25,535 nucleotides of DNA from Coprenecus sp964640305 (GCA_964640305.1 CAZXFF010000027.1:1-25535); one strand, 5' to 3'; positions 1 to 8,430 are shown, numbered from the stretch's first letter. Notes: generated by a model not told the origin, from the sequence alone. Translations and numbers: made by a program.

Positions 1-77
1 GATATACAGACTATCTTTTTTACCTCGTTATCTCTCTCGTTACTTCAATGAACTATCCGTTTTTCTCAAACGGGCTG

Positions 78-108
78 CAAATATAGGCACTTTTTTTTTA
101 TCTCCAAA
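78..108 (-). promoter_or_regulatory. Leftward Bacteroidetes-type promoter
   Basis: On the minus strand there is a -33 TTTG (105-108), a 19-nt spacer and a perfect -7 TATATTTG (78-85). The start of transcription would be near position 71, so the transcript leaves the window on the left. The predicted RNA begins with a small hairpin, CCGTTT/AAACGG (57-62 with 68-73). There is no ATG on the minus strand between the promoter and the window edge, so the served gene has a leader of at least 70 nt, or is an RNA gene. Which gene it is cannot be seen. Confidence 0.65.
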
Positions 109-152
109 TTTTTCTGCAAATTTTTTTTGATTTTTTTTGAAATTTTTCTGCA
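106..152. repeat. AT-rich direct repeats upstream of the leftward promoter
   Basis: The 13-mer AAATTTTTCTGCA occurs at 106-118 and again at 140-152, a 34-base period. Between them TTTTTTTTGA is repeated in tandem (121-130 and 131-140). On the minus strand these are A-tracts lying directly upstream of the promoter, where curved or UP-element-like DNA would raise promoter strength. The rest of 1-249 contains no supportable gene. Confidence 0.5.
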
Positions 153-249
153 TATTTTCAATATTCGCTGAAAATCAGATATTTATAAAGGAGGGGGAAA
201 TTCGATTTTTTTTTGCACATTTTTCCACCTTCTCCGGAAACGGATTCTA

Positions 250-1116
250 TTACTGGAAACCATTGTTCGAGCCCAATCCGTAAACTGCAGTTACCGGGAC
301 CGTCATAAGCACTACATCCGGATCAATCTGCCTGGCAGCTTTCAGTATTTCTCCGGAATACCCTTTACGGCTCACTGCCATCAGCACCTTATTCTCACCA
401 TCCACCTTCCACTGCACCGACTGAACCGGCCTGTTTCCTTCTATGGAAAGTATCTTAAGCCGGTCAGCAATCTCCTCGCATTTCCGGGAGACCACAATTG
501 TCTGGACGGATTGCTGGGAACCGGTCAGGAACATATCGACAGCATAGGAGAATGCGATGATCTCTACATATCCGTAAACTACATCAGCCAGATTCCTGTC
601 AGGCAGCAGCAGTACAGACATTATTATAATGGAGTCGCACACCAGGTAGATTCTTCCCGGCGAAATGTTCTTGTATTTATTGACTGAAAGCGCGATGATA
701 TCTGTTCCCCCGGTACTGCCTCCCTGAGTAATGATAATCGCAATCCCTATTCCGCTGAACGCTCCACCGATAAGGGCATTGATAAGATTGTCCTCTATTC
801 CTGAAGACAATTCTGTCACACCTGGAATCATGGGCATGAAGTTGAACAGGACAAAACTCATGACCACGCAGTAGATAGTCTTTATTCCGAATCCTTTTCC
901 AAGAATGATGAATCCGACTATCAGCAAAACGGCATCAATTGTAAATTTCGCATAGGAAACCGGGACAGATGCAATCCCGTAATGTATCACAGAGGCAAGG
1001 CCGGCTATTCCGCCTCCGGTGATTTCGTGCGGGTTAAGGAATGCTACCCAACCGAAAACAAAGACCGCCAGCCCTAGAGTCATAATGGAATATTCTTTCA
1101 GATATTTGGCAAACAT
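250..1116 (-). CDS. YitT family membrane protein (DUF161/DUF2179)
   Basis: This 288-residue protein has a hydrophobic N-terminal part with about five or six membrane segments (residues 10-205, glycine-rich stretches such as EITGGGIAGLA and ITQGGSTGGTD) followed by a soluble C-terminal domain (about 215-280) of the DUF2179 type. This order and length are the usual ones for the YitT/YpjC/YqfU family of Gram-positive and Bacteroidetes bacteria. No transported substrate or reaction is established for the family. The start at MFAKYLKEYS is the first good one; the next gene is divergent, so it is probably transcribed alone. Family assignment is confident, function is unknown. Confidence 0.88.
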   Translation of the reverse strand: MFAKYLKEYSIMTLGLAVFVFGWVAFLNPHEITGGGIAGLASVIHYGIASVPVSYAKFTIDAVLLIVGFIILGKGFGIKTIYCVVMSFVLFNFMPMIPGVTELSSGIEDNLINALIGGAFSGIGIAIIITQGGSTGGTDIIALSVNKYKNISPGRIYLVCDSIIIMSVLLLPDRNLADVVYGYVEIIAFSYAVDMFLTGSQQSVQTIVVSRKCEEIADRLKILSIEGNRPVQSVQWKVDGENKVLMAVSRKGYSGEILKAARQIDPDVVLMTVPVTAVYGLGSNNGFQ

Positions 1117-1139
1117 GGTTAAATTGTTTTAAATTTATG

Positions 1140-1147
1140 CAAATAAA
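1140..1147 (-). promoter_or_regulatory. Possible -7 element for the YitT gene
   Basis: Minus-strand TTTATTTG matches the TAnnTTTG consensus at seven of eight positions and lies 24 bases before the YitT start codon. No clear TTTG is present at the expected -33 position; that position is instead occupied by the inverted repeat at 1167-1193. Tentative. Confidence 0.3.
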
Positions 1148-1166
1148 CAAAAATTTCCTTACATAT

Positions 1167-1193
1167 TTTTAGCAAGAATAAACTTTGCTAAAA
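1167..1193. promoter_or_regulatory. Perfect 9-bp inverted repeat, operator-like
   Basis: TTTTAGCAA (1167-1175) and TTGCTAAAA (1185-1193) are exact reverse complements separated by 9 bases. The repeat sits between the divergent YitT and OPT genes, overlapping where the -33 element of the YitT promoter would be and about 70 bases upstream of the OPT -33 element. Its two-turn geometry suits a dimeric regulator. I do not recognise the motif as that of a named regulator. Confidence 0.5.
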
Positions 1194-1216
1194 TTTATGG
1201 ACTTGCCGCCACCGCC

Positions 1217-1252
1217 CAGACGGATATGCAATTCAGGAATCTCTACCGTCTG
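1217..1252. promoter_or_regulatory. Inverted repeat CAGACGG/CCGTCTG upstream of the OPT promoter
   Basis: CAGACGG (1217-1223) is the exact reverse complement of CCGTCTG (1246-1252), with 22 bases between; the insert holds a smaller inverted repeat ATTC-AG-GAAT. It ends 9 bases before the -33 element of the OPT promoter. It is GC-rich in an otherwise AT-rich intergenic region and has no following T-run, so it is not a standard terminator. A DNA-level regulatory site is more likely than an RNA leader, because the predicted transcript starts downstream of it. Confidence 0.45.
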
Positions 1253-1261
1253 CCCCCATTA

Positions 1262-1294
1262 TTTGAGGATTATTTCAGAAAAAATTTAAATTTG
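1262..1294 (+). promoter_or_regulatory. Promoter of the OPT-zupT-pepT operon
   Basis: A -33 TTTG (1262-1265), a 21-nt spacer and a perfect -7 TAAATTTG (1287-1294) fit the Bacteroidetes consensus. Transcription would begin near 1301, giving a leader of about 35 nt before the OPT start codon at 1337. Confidence 0.6.
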
Positions 1295-1336
1295 TAATTT
1301 GAAAAAACAAATGCGAAACCCTAATGCTTATTATAT

Positions 1337-3337
1337 ATGAATGAAGAAAAGAAAAAGCTGACACTTCCGGAAAATGCTTTCCGGGAGCTGAAACCGGGAG
1401 AGAAATACAATCCTCTGCTTTCCCCCGACAAAGTCTATCCGGAAGTAACTGTATGGTCTGTCTCACTTGGTCTTATAATGACTGTCATTTTTTCTGCCGC
1501 AGCCGCCTTCCTCGGATTGAAGGTCGGCCAGGTCTTTGAAGCGGCAATACCTATATCTATAATAGCGGTCGGCCTTTCCAGCGCATTCAAGAAAAAGAAT
1601 GCACTAGGGACAAATGTCATCGTACAGTCAATCGGAGCCTGCTCAGGTGTAATAGTAGCCGGTGCAATCTTCACGTTGCCGGCTCTCTACATACTGCAGG
1701 ACAAATATCCAGAACTCTCTGTCAATTTCTTCCAGATATTCATCAGTTCCCTTATCGGAGGAGTCCTCGGAATATTGCTGCTGATTCCGTTCCGGAAATA
1801 TTTCGTTTCGGACCAGCATGGCAAGTTCCCGTTTCCTGAAGCAACGGCTACAACCCAGGTCCTTGTAAGCGGGGAATCCGGAGGAAAAGGTGCGAAGACC
1901 CTGCTGATCAGCGGTCTGATCGGAGGGCTTTACGACTTTATAGTATCCACATTCGGATGGTGGTCTGAAGTGTTCACTTCGAGAGTCCTTCCCTGGGGAG
2001 AGACTGTAGCGCAGAATGCGAAACTGGTGGTGAAGATAAATGTCGGAGCTGCAGTTCTGGGTCTGGGATACATCATCGGGCTCAAGTATTCATTTATAAT
2101 ATGCTGCGGTTCATTCCTGGTATGGTTCGTCATCATTCCTCTCATGAATCTTTTTTTCGGGAACAGCGTTATAGACCTAATGGGCAGCGGCATTACTGCA
2201 ACCATAGCATCCATGTCTCCTGAGGAAATATTCACCAACTACGCAAGACATATAGGCATCGGAGGTATAGCAACCGCCGGAATAATAGGGATAATCAAGT
2301 CTGCAGGTATCATGAAATCCGCATTCGGGCTGGCCGGAAGGGAACTGCGCAACAAGAAAAGCGTAAATTCCGACACTCCGAGAACCCAGAAAGATATACC
2401 TCTGAAGATTATCACAATAGGACTGCTGATTACACTTGCCCTGATGTTCGCATTCTTCTACTTCGGTGTTCTGGATAACCTATGGCACGCAATAATCGCT
2501 CTGCTGGTAGTAGCAGTCATAGCATTCCTGTTTACGACAGTGGCGGCAAATGCAATTGCAATAGTCGGAACAAACCCTGTAAGCGGGATGACACTCATGA
2601 CGCTGATTCTGGCATCCATCATTCTGGTGGCTGCAGGACTGAACGGAACATCCGGCATGGCAGCAGCCCTGATCATCGGAGGCGTTGTATGCACAGCCCT
2701 TTCAATGGCAGGAGGCTTCATTACCGACCTTAAAATCGGATACTGGATCGGAACGACCCCCCGTAAACAGGAAGGATGGAAATTCCTGGGTACCCTTGTT
2801 GCAGCGGCTACTGTCGCCGGTGTCATGATGATCCTCAACGACACATTCGGATTTACCGGAGAGGACGCACTCGTTGCTCCTCAGGCAAATGCGATGGCCG
2901 CAGTCATAGAACCATTGATGCTGGGAGGGAAGGCCCCATGGCTTCTGTACGGAATAGGAGCTGTCATTGCTGTCATTCTCACCGTATTCAAGATCCCCGC
3001 TCTCGCATTTGCCCTCGGAATGTTTATTCCAATTGAACTCAACCTGCCGTTGCTGGTAGGAGGTGCCATAGCATGGTATGTAGGAAGCCGCAGCAAAGAC
3101 TCTGATCTAAATGAAGCACGCAAGGAAAAAGGAACTCTCATTGCATCCGGACTTATCGCCGGCGGAGCTCTGATGGGTGTTGTCTCAGCACTTCTGAAAT
3201 ATGCAGAAGTCGATCTTGTAAACAGAGAATGGCAGTCATCCACTCCCGCTGTATGGGTAGCCCTGGCAGCATACATTGCGATTATAGCATACATGATTTG
3301 GGATTGTCTGAAAGCAAAGAAGGAAAATGCTGAGTAA
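1337..3337 (+). CDS. OPT family oligopeptide transporter
   Basis: This 666-residue inner-membrane protein has many hydrophobic segments across nearly its whole length and OPT-family landmarks: LGLKVGQVFEAAIPISI near residue 60, the region HGKFPFPEATATTQVLVSGE near 160-180, and NPVSGMT near 415. The length matches the prokaryotic OPT branch. Members import small peptides, or in some cases metal chelates, using the proton gradient. The next genes encode a metal transporter and peptidase T, which favours peptide uptake as a nutrient source. It overlaps the start of zupT by 11 bases, which implies translational coupling. Family is confident, exact substrate is inferred. Confidence 0.92.
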   Translation: MNEEKKKLTLPENAFRELKPGEKYNPLLSPDKVYPEVTVWSVSLGLIMTVIFSAAAAFLGLKVGQVFEAAIPISIIAVGLSSAFKKKNALGTNVIVQSIGACSGVIVAGAIFTLPALYILQDKYPELSVNFFQIFISSLIGGVLGILLLIPFRKYFVSDQHGKFPFPEATATTQVLVSGESGGKGAKTLLISGLIGGLYDFIVSTFGWWSEVFTSRVLPWGETVAQNAKLVVKINVGAAVLGLGYIIGLKYSFIICCGSFLVWFVIIPLMNLFFGNSVIDLMGSGITATIASMSPEEIFTNYARHIGIGGIATAGIIGIIKSAGIMKSAFGLAGRELRNKKSVNSDTPRTQKDIPLKIITIGLLITLALMFAFFYFGVLDNLWHAIIALLVVAVIAFLFTTVAANAIAIVGTNPVSGMTLMTLILASIILVAAGLNGTSGMAAALIIGGVVCTALSMAGGFITDLKIGYWIGTTPRKQEGWKFLGTLVAAATVAGVMMILNDTFGFTGEDALVAPQANAMAAVIEPLMLGGKAPWLLYGIGAVIAVILTVFKIPALAFALGMFIPIELNLPLLVGGAIAWYVGSRSKDSDLNEARKEKGTLIASGLIAGGALMGVVSALLKYAEVDLVNREWQSSTPAVWVALAAYIAIIAYMIWDCLKAKKENAE

Positions 3338-4163
3338 CGGAAACTTTCCCATTGCACTGGTCCTGACGCTGATTGCCGGTCTGTCCACCGGCATCGGGGG
3401 AATCATAGTGCTGTTCACCAATAAGTTCAGCGGAAAGACTCTTTCTTTTGCACTAGGCTTCTCTGCAGGTGTCATGCTGTTCATATCCCTAACAGAACTT
3501 TTCGGAGATGCCCGTGCAGAGATGGAACTGTTCTTCGGAGAAAAGTTCGGACTGGCATATACAGTACTGGCGTTCTTTGCAGGAATTGCCGTAATCGCAA
3601 TAATCGACCATCTTATTCCGTCTGATGAAAACCCGCACGAATTTTCTTCCGGATCACTGACGGAAGGGAAACCACTGGACTTCAGACAGGACAGCATTAC
3701 CGCAAGTGACAGCAGCAGACTGATGCGGCTCGGATTATTTTCCATTATAGCAATAGCCATACATAATTTCCCCGAAGGCATGGCTACATTCGTAAGTGCC
3801 ATGGAGAATCCAGAAATGGGAATTTCCATAGCCGTTGCTGTAGCCATCCACAATATTCCTGAAGGCATCATGGTCGCGATACCAATCTACTTCGCCACCA
3901 GGAAAAAGGGCAAGGCAATAGGGAATGCATTTCTCTCCGGACTGGCCGAACCTATAGGCGGTATAGCAGGATACCTTCTGCTTTCAAGCATATTCGATCA
4001 TTCGCTGAACGGTGTGGTCCTCGCTTTCGTCTCAGGAATCATGACATACATATCAATAGATGAACTGTTGCCTGCAGCCGAGAAGTTCGGGCACCACCAT
4101 CTGTCCATAACAGGCGTAATAGCCGGGATGGCTGTTATGGCAGCCAGCCTTATTCTGATATAG
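3327..4163 (+). CDS. zupT: ZIP family divalent metal transporter ZupT
   Basis: This 278-residue inner-membrane protein has about eight membrane segments. The two ZIP metal-binding signatures are plain: HNFPEG and, a little further on, HNIPEG, in the fourth and fifth helices. An acidic, His-containing cytoplasmic loop (DHLIPSDENPHEF and following) precedes them, as in ZupT. Members take up zinc and, less selectively, iron, manganese and cobalt. The start lies inside the last codons of the OPT gene, and pepT follows after 22 bases. As peptidase T is a zinc-type metalloenzyme, co-transcription with a zinc importer makes sense. Confidence 0.92.
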   Translation: MLSNGNFPIALVLTLIAGLSTGIGGIIVLFTNKFSGKTLSFALGFSAGVMLFISLTELFGDARAEMELFFGEKFGLAYTVLAFFAGIAVIAIIDHLIPSDENPHEFSSGSLTEGKPLDFRQDSITASDSSRLMRLGLFSIIAIAIHNFPEGMATFVSAMENPEMGISIAVAVAIHNIPEGIMVAIPIYFATRKKGKAIGNAFLSGLAEPIGGIAGYLLLSSIFDHSLNGVVLAFVSGIMTYISIDELLPAAEKFGHHHLSITGVIAGMAVMAASLILI

Positions 4164-4185
4164 AAACAATTTAAAACAAACAAAT

Positions 4186-5403
4186 ATGAAACCGATTATA
4201 GAAAGATTTCTCAGATACGTGGCCATAGATACCGAATCGAATCCGGAATCACAGAGCCAGCCCAGTACCAACAAGCAGTTCGCCCTTCTGGAAGTTCTAC
4301 GCAAGGAACTGAACGAAATGGGAATCGATGCATCCGTCGACAAAAACGGATACCTGATGGCGACTATCCCGTCCAACATTGATAAGGAAATTCCGGCCAT
4401 TGGATTCATTGCCCATGTAGATACATCCCCCGATGCATCAGGCTCGAACATCAAGCCTTCCATCATAGAGAACTATGACGGTAACCCGATCGTCCTGAAC
4501 AAGGATAAGAATGTGGTTCTTGATCCCGCCGATTTTCCTGAAATGAAAGAATACATCGGACAGACACTTATTGTCACAGACGGAACCACACTGCTTGGCG
4601 CCGATGACAAGGCCGGTGTGACAGAAATAATGGAGGCCGCAAAATATATCATGGAGCATCCGGAGTTCCGGCACGGAGAAATAAAGATAGGCTTCACTCC
4701 CGATGAAGAAATCGGCAGAGGGGTCGATTGCTTCGATGTAAAGAAATTCGGGGCAGCATATGCCTATACCATGGACGGCGGTGCCATAGGAGAGCTGGAA
4801 TACGAGAACTTCAATGCCGCTGCTGCCAGAATCCACATACAGGGCCGCAACATTCATCCTGGATACGCCAAGGACAAAATGCTCAATGCCATTATCCTCG
4901 GATCCGAACTCAACGACATGCTTCCTGTATGGCAAAGACCTGAATTCACACAGGGATACGAAGGATTCTTCCATATCACGAAATTCTCAGGTGTAGTGGA
5001 AGAAGCTGACCTCCAGTATATTATAAGGGATCATGACACAGCTTTGTTCGAAAGGAAAAAGGAGATGCTGCGCCAATGCGTGGACTTCTTGAACTCAAAA
5101 TACGGGAAAGACGTATTTACCCTTGAAATCAAGGACCAGTATTACAATATGAAAAATGAGGTAGAGCCTCACTACCATATTATCGAGAAGGCCGTAAAGG
5201 CTATGGAAGATGCCGGTGTACGTCCGGTGATCCGTCCTATCAGGGGAGGGACAGACGGAGCCAGACTCTCATTCATGGGCCTTCCATGCCCCAATATTTT
5301 TGCGGGCGGACATAACTTCCACGGCAAATACGAGTATGTACCGGTAGAAAGCATGGAGAAAGCCGTAAAGGTTATTCTAAACATAATCAGGAATTTCATT
5401 TAA
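4186..5403 (+). CDS. pepT: Peptidase T (tripeptide aminopeptidase)
   Basis: This 405-residue cytoplasmic M20-family enzyme removes the N-terminal residue from tripeptides. The metal ligands and catalytic residues are in their usual places: AHVDTSPDASG (H77, D79), LGADDKAG (D140), TPDEEIGRG (E174 catalytic, E175), MDGG (D197) and a late His in GGHNFHGKYEY. The length equals that of the E. coli enzyme (about 408). Its stop overlaps the next start as TAATG. With the OPT transporter in the same operon it would process imported peptides. Nothing is truncated or unusual. Confidence 0.95.
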   Translation: MKPIIERFLRYVAIDTESNPESQSQPSTNKQFALLEVLRKELNEMGIDASVDKNGYLMATIPSNIDKEIPAIGFIAHVDTSPDASGSNIKPSIIENYDGNPIVLNKDKNVVLDPADFPEMKEYIGQTLIVTDGTTLLGADDKAGVTEIMEAAKYIMEHPEFRHGEIKIGFTPDEEIGRGVDCFDVKKFGAAYAYTMDGGAIGELEYENFNAAAARIHIQGRNIHPGYAKDKMLNAIILGSELNDMLPVWQRPEFTQGYEGFFHITKFSGVVEEADLQYIIRDHDTALFERKKEMLRQCVDFLNSKYGKDVFTLEIKDQYYNMKNEVEPHYHIIEKAVKAMEDAGVRPVIRPIRGGTDGARLSFMGLPCPNIFAGGHNFHGKYEYVPVESMEKAVKVILNIIRNFI

Positions 5404-5876
5404 TGGAACAGCAGCCAGTCCTCAACAGTCACAACAAGGAGGAATACCCTCCCATGCATACGGCAGAACACATCCTGAACCAGACAATGGTCAGGATGTT
5501 CGGCTGCCCGCGTTCACGCAATACGCATATCGAAAGGAAGAAAAGCAAATGCGACTACATACTGGACGCATGCCCAACCGATGAACAAGTTGCCGAAATA
5601 GAAAACAGAGTCAACAAAGTGATTTCAGCATCTTTGCCTGTAACGGTATCATTCCTGCCTATTGCCGAAGCTGCCGGGATAGTAGATCTGAGCAAACTGC
5701 CTGAAAATGTATCCGAAACCCTGCGTATCGTACGGATTGGAGACTACGATGCATGCGCTTGCATAGGGGCACATGTTGACAACACCTCTGAAATAGGCCG
5801 TTTCCGCATCATAAGCCACGATTTTGCCGATGGCCGGTGGAGAGTAAGGTTCAAACTCGACAACACTCCTTCATAA
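5403..5876 (+). CDS. AlaX-like free-standing alanyl-tRNA editing domain
   Basis: This 157-residue protein matches the second additional domain of alanyl/threonyl-tRNA synthetases. The zinc-binding pattern is complete: HTAEH (H19, H23) and CIGAH (C120, H124). Such free-standing proteins hydrolyse mischarged tRNA, typically Ser-tRNA(Ala) or Gly-tRNA(Ala), in the cytoplasm. It is shorter than most AlaX proteins because it lacks the N-terminal barrel, like the minimal editing-domain forms. The start codon shares one base with the pepT stop codon, so it is translationally coupled. Whether its substrate is tRNA(Ala) or tRNA(Thr) cannot be decided from the sequence. Confidence 0.8.
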   Translation: MEQQPVLNSHNKEEYPPMHTAEHILNQTMVRMFGCPRSRNTHIERKKSKCDYILDACPTDEQVAEIENRVNKVISASLPVTVSFLPIAEAAGIVDLSKLPENVSETLRIVRIGDYDACACIGAHVDNTSEIGRFRIISHDFADGRWRVRFKLDNTPS

Positions 5877-5878
5877 CC

Positions 5879-7951
5879 ATGGATTGGGTAAACCTGAGCC
5901 TGCCGGTTACAGATCCGGTCTGGATATTTTTCATTGTGCTGACAATCATCCTGCTGGCTCCTATCCTGATGAGCAGGATAAGGATTCCCCATATTGTCGG
6001 CATGATTCTGGCCGGAATTCTCATCGGGGAGCACGGATTCAACATTCTGGAGAGGGACAGCAGTTTCGAACTTTTCGGACAGGTAGGGCTCTTCTATATA
6101 ATGTTTCTGGCAGGGCTGGAAATGGATATGGAAGATTTCAGGAAAAATAAAGTCAAAGGGTTGGTATTCGGTCTTCTGACATTTTCAATTCCCATGGTTC
6201 TGGGAATTCTCAGCAGCAGGTTCATTCTAGGACTTGGGGTCGCATCTTCGGTCTTGCTTGCCAGCATGTATGCCCCCCATACTCTGGTATCGTATCCCAT
6301 TGTCAGCCGCTACGGACATTCAAAACAGAGAAGCGTCACCATAATAATAGGCGGTACGGCTGTCACGGTCACACTGGCACTTTTCATTCTTGCCGTAATC
6401 GGCGGTATGTACAAAGAAAGCGTCACTTCCGGATGGTACTGGATACTGCTGGTGGTCAAAGTCGCAGTCCTTGCCCTGCTGATAGTATTCCTGCTTCCGA
6501 AACTTGGCAGATGGTTTTTCAGAAAATATGATGATACCGTCATACATTTCGTATTCGTACTGGCAATGGTTTTCCTCTGCGGAGGCCTAATGGCCTTTGT
6601 GGGTATGGAAGGGCTTCTGGGTGCTTTTCTCGCAGGACTTGTCCTGAACTCACTTATCCCTAAGGTATCCCCACTTATGCATCGTCTGGAATTCGTCGGG
6701 AACGCCCTATTCATCCCGTATTTCCTGATAGGTGTAGGAATGATAATCGATCTCGAAAGTATATTCAAAGGCGGTGAGACCCTTAAAGTCGCGGCAGTCA
6801 TGACCATTGTAGCCACTGCAAGCAAATGGCTTCCCGCATTTGCGACCCAAAAGATTTACCGTATGAGCCGCACCGAGCGGATGATGATGTTCGGTCTGAG
6901 CAACTCACATGCAGTAGCGACACTGGCCGCTGTACTTATCGGACACGAGATAATCCTGGAAAACGGAGAACGGCTGCTTAACGATGCCGTTCTTAACGGG
7001 ACTGTCGTCATGATTCTCTTCTCGTGTCTGATAAGCTCTATCGTAACTGAAAAGGCTGCCAAACGCTTTGCGGTGGAAGAGAAATCAGGCATGACCGGAG
7101 AGCAGCCCTCTACAGCAAAAGAAGGAAAGATCCTTATCCCTGTCGCTAACCCGGACACCATAGACAACCTGGTCTGCCTGTCCCTGCTATTACGTCCAGA
7201 ACATTCAAAACAGCCACTTATAGCACTCAGTGTAACGACTGACAACCAGAACTCCCCCGGCGACATGTCCGGAGGCAGGAAACTGCTTGAAAGGGCGGCA
7301 AGCGTAGCTTCTGCCGCAGAAGTCAAAATGAACATGGTCAGCCGCTACGACATAAACGTGACCTCAGGTATTATCCATACAATCAAAGAATACGATATTA
7401 CCGATCTGGTCATAGGCCTTCATCGCAGAAGCGGCTTTCTGGATTCGTTTTTCGGAAGCCTCACCAACAATCTTCTCAAGGGAACGTTCCGTGAAGTGAT
7501 CGTAGTATGCTTCACTATGCCTGTCAATACATTCAGAGGCATTACTGTAAAAGTTCCGGCAAGGGCGGGATACGAAAGCGGCTTTGCAAAATGGGTCATA
7601 CAACTTTGCAGGATAGCAAAATGCCTGGACTGCCCTGTCACATTCTGCTCTGACGAAGAGACTGCCGCACAGATTACAGGCATATGCGGGAACCCAGGTA
7701 ACGGTTCCCTCCACAGGATAGACACTTATGATAACATAAGCCGCAGCGACAGGCTCACAAGAGACATTGACCCGGAGGATCTTCTTGTCATAATATCATC
7801 CCGTTCCAATTCCATTTCGTACGATCCGGCTTTCGACCGTCTTCCATCCATCATAAACAGGGATTTTGAAAACAACAGTTTTATGATTATTTATCCGGAA
7901 CAGACGGTAGAAAACAGGGTTCCGTCATTTACTGCTCCCATTAAAGTATAG
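5879..7951 (+). CDS. Cation/proton antiporter (CPA2 type) with cytoplasmic tail
   Basis: This 690-residue protein has an N-terminal Na/H-exchanger domain of about 12 membrane segments (residues 15-400), with GxLIGEHG and FLAGLEMD early and LLGAFLAGLVLNSL in the middle, as in KefB/NhaP-like antiporters. The C-terminal 270 residues are soluble and resemble universal-stress-protein-like regulatory domains (ITDLVIGLHRRSG near 510). It likely exchanges Na+ or K+ for H+. I chose the ATG at 5879, two bases after the preceding stop; an in-frame GTG at 5837 would add 14 residues that lie within the AlaX-like gene and have no membrane character. It is the last gene of the five-gene operon. Confidence 0.88.
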   Translation: MDWVNLSLPVTDPVWIFFIVLTIILLAPILMSRIRIPHIVGMILAGILIGEHGFNILERDSSFELFGQVGLFYIMFLAGLEMDMEDFRKNKVKGLVFGLLTFSIPMVLGILSSRFILGLGVASSVLLASMYAPHTLVSYPIVSRYGHSKQRSVTIIIGGTAVTVTLALFILAVIGGMYKESVTSGWYWILLVVKVAVLALLIVFLLPKLGRWFFRKYDDTVIHFVFVLAMVFLCGGLMAFVGMEGLLGAFLAGLVLNSLIPKVSPLMHRLEFVGNALFIPYFLIGVGMIIDLESIFKGGETLKVAAVMTIVATASKWLPAFATQKIYRMSRTERMMMFGLSNSHAVATLAAVLIGHEIILENGERLLNDAVLNGTVVMILFSCLISSIVTEKAAKRFAVEEKSGMTGEQPSTAKEGKILIPVANPDTIDNLVCLSLLLRPEHSKQPLIALSVTTDNQNSPGDMSGGRKLLERAASVASAAEVKMNMVSRYDINVTSGIIHTIKEYDITDLVIGLHRRSGFLDSFFGSLTNNLLKGTFREVIVVCFTMPVNTFRGITVKVPARAGYESGFAKWVIQLCRIAKCLDCPVTFCSDEETAAQITGICGNPGNGSLHRIDTYDNISRSDRLTRDIDPEDLLVIISSRSNSISYDPAFDRLPSIINRDFENNSFMIIYPEQTVENRVPSFTAPIKV

Positions 7952-7967
7952 GAAGCATACGAAAAAA

Positions 7968-7997
7968 CGGTACAGACCCATTCCGGATTCTGTACCG
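7968..7997 (-). terminator. Rho-independent terminator of the DUF3244-like gene
   Basis: CGGTACAGA (7968-7976) pairs perfectly with TCTGTACCG (7989-7997) around a 12-nt loop. Read on the minus strand the stem is followed directly by six T. It lies 35 bases past the stop of the minus-strand gene at 8033. On the plus strand no T-run follows, so it would serve the antiporter operon poorly. Confidence 0.85.
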
Positions 7998-8032
7998 CAC
8001 CGAAGTTGAAGTTTCCCATACTTACTTTCCGA

Positions 8033-8377
8033 TCACATACTGAATATACCTTCGTACCTTCCTGACTGTCCTGTCAGGACAAGACGGAATGTACCTCCGC
8101 CGATTGCGGATAGATCGTAGGAGTACTCCATACCGTTTGCCGGCATGGTCGAAGAGTAGACTGTCTCCCCAAAACAGTTTTCGACACATAACGAATAAAT
8201 ACCGGAAGCATCGAAAGAGACATGAAGTACTTCGCCTTCAATATATGCTTCAGGGAGAGATACAATGCTGCGGGTCTCGATATCCTTTTGGGTAAGATCG
8301 ATTTTCCTGTAATCCTGACTTGCAGCCGCAACAGAGAATGACACTAATACGAACAGTAATACTGAAAACCTTTTCAT
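8033..8377 (-). CDS. Small secreted DUF3244-like protein
   Basis: This 114-residue protein starts with a classic signal peptide (MKRFSVLLFVLVSFSVAAAS, cleavage near residue 19-20) followed by about 95 residues of predicted beta structure with alternating hydrophobic residues (HVSFDASGIYSLCVEN, GTFRLVLTG). Size and pattern fit the DUF3244 family of Bacteroidales secreted proteins, whose role is unknown. I start at 8377 rather than the upstream in-frame ATG at 8473, because the -7 promoter element lies at 8399-8406 and the internal start gives a good signal peptide. It has its own promoter and terminator, so it is a single-gene transcript. Confidence 0.72.
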   Translation of the reverse strand: MKRFSVLLFVLVSFSVAAASQDYRKIDLTQKDIETRSIVSLPEAYIEGEVLHVSFDASGIYSLCVENCFGETVYSSTMPANGMEYSYDLSAIGGGTFRLVLTGQSGRYEGIFSM

Positions 8378-8398
8378 AAATGAAAGAATTCCTGTTTT

Positions 8399-8430
8399 CA
8401 AATATACGTGTTGTATAACGCCTGGCCAAA
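8399..8430 (-). promoter_or_regulatory. Promoter of the DUF3244-like gene
   Basis: The minus strand carries -33 TTTG (8427-8430), a 20-nt spacer and a perfect -7 TATATTTG (8399-8406). Transcription would begin around 8392, leaving a 15-nt leader before the ATG at 8377. This placement rules out the longer reading frame starting at 8473. Confidence 0.75.

Noticed and set aside
157..180. AT-rich hairpin (ATTTTCA/TGAAAAT) after the YitT gene as a terminator
   Set aside because: The 7-bp stem is almost all A-T pairs and lacks a clear T-run on the minus strand, so it is too weak to call.
1217..1252. Riboswitch upstream of the OPT gene (ATCTCTACC recalls the purine riboswitch core)
   Set aside because: The three-stem architecture of that class is absent, and the likely transcription start (about 1301) is downstream of the element.
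3236..3871. 211-residue minus-strand reading frame across the OPT/zupT junction
   Set aside because: It is antisense to two well-supported genes, has low-complexity composition rich in Ser, Pro and Met, and no recognisable motif or start signal.
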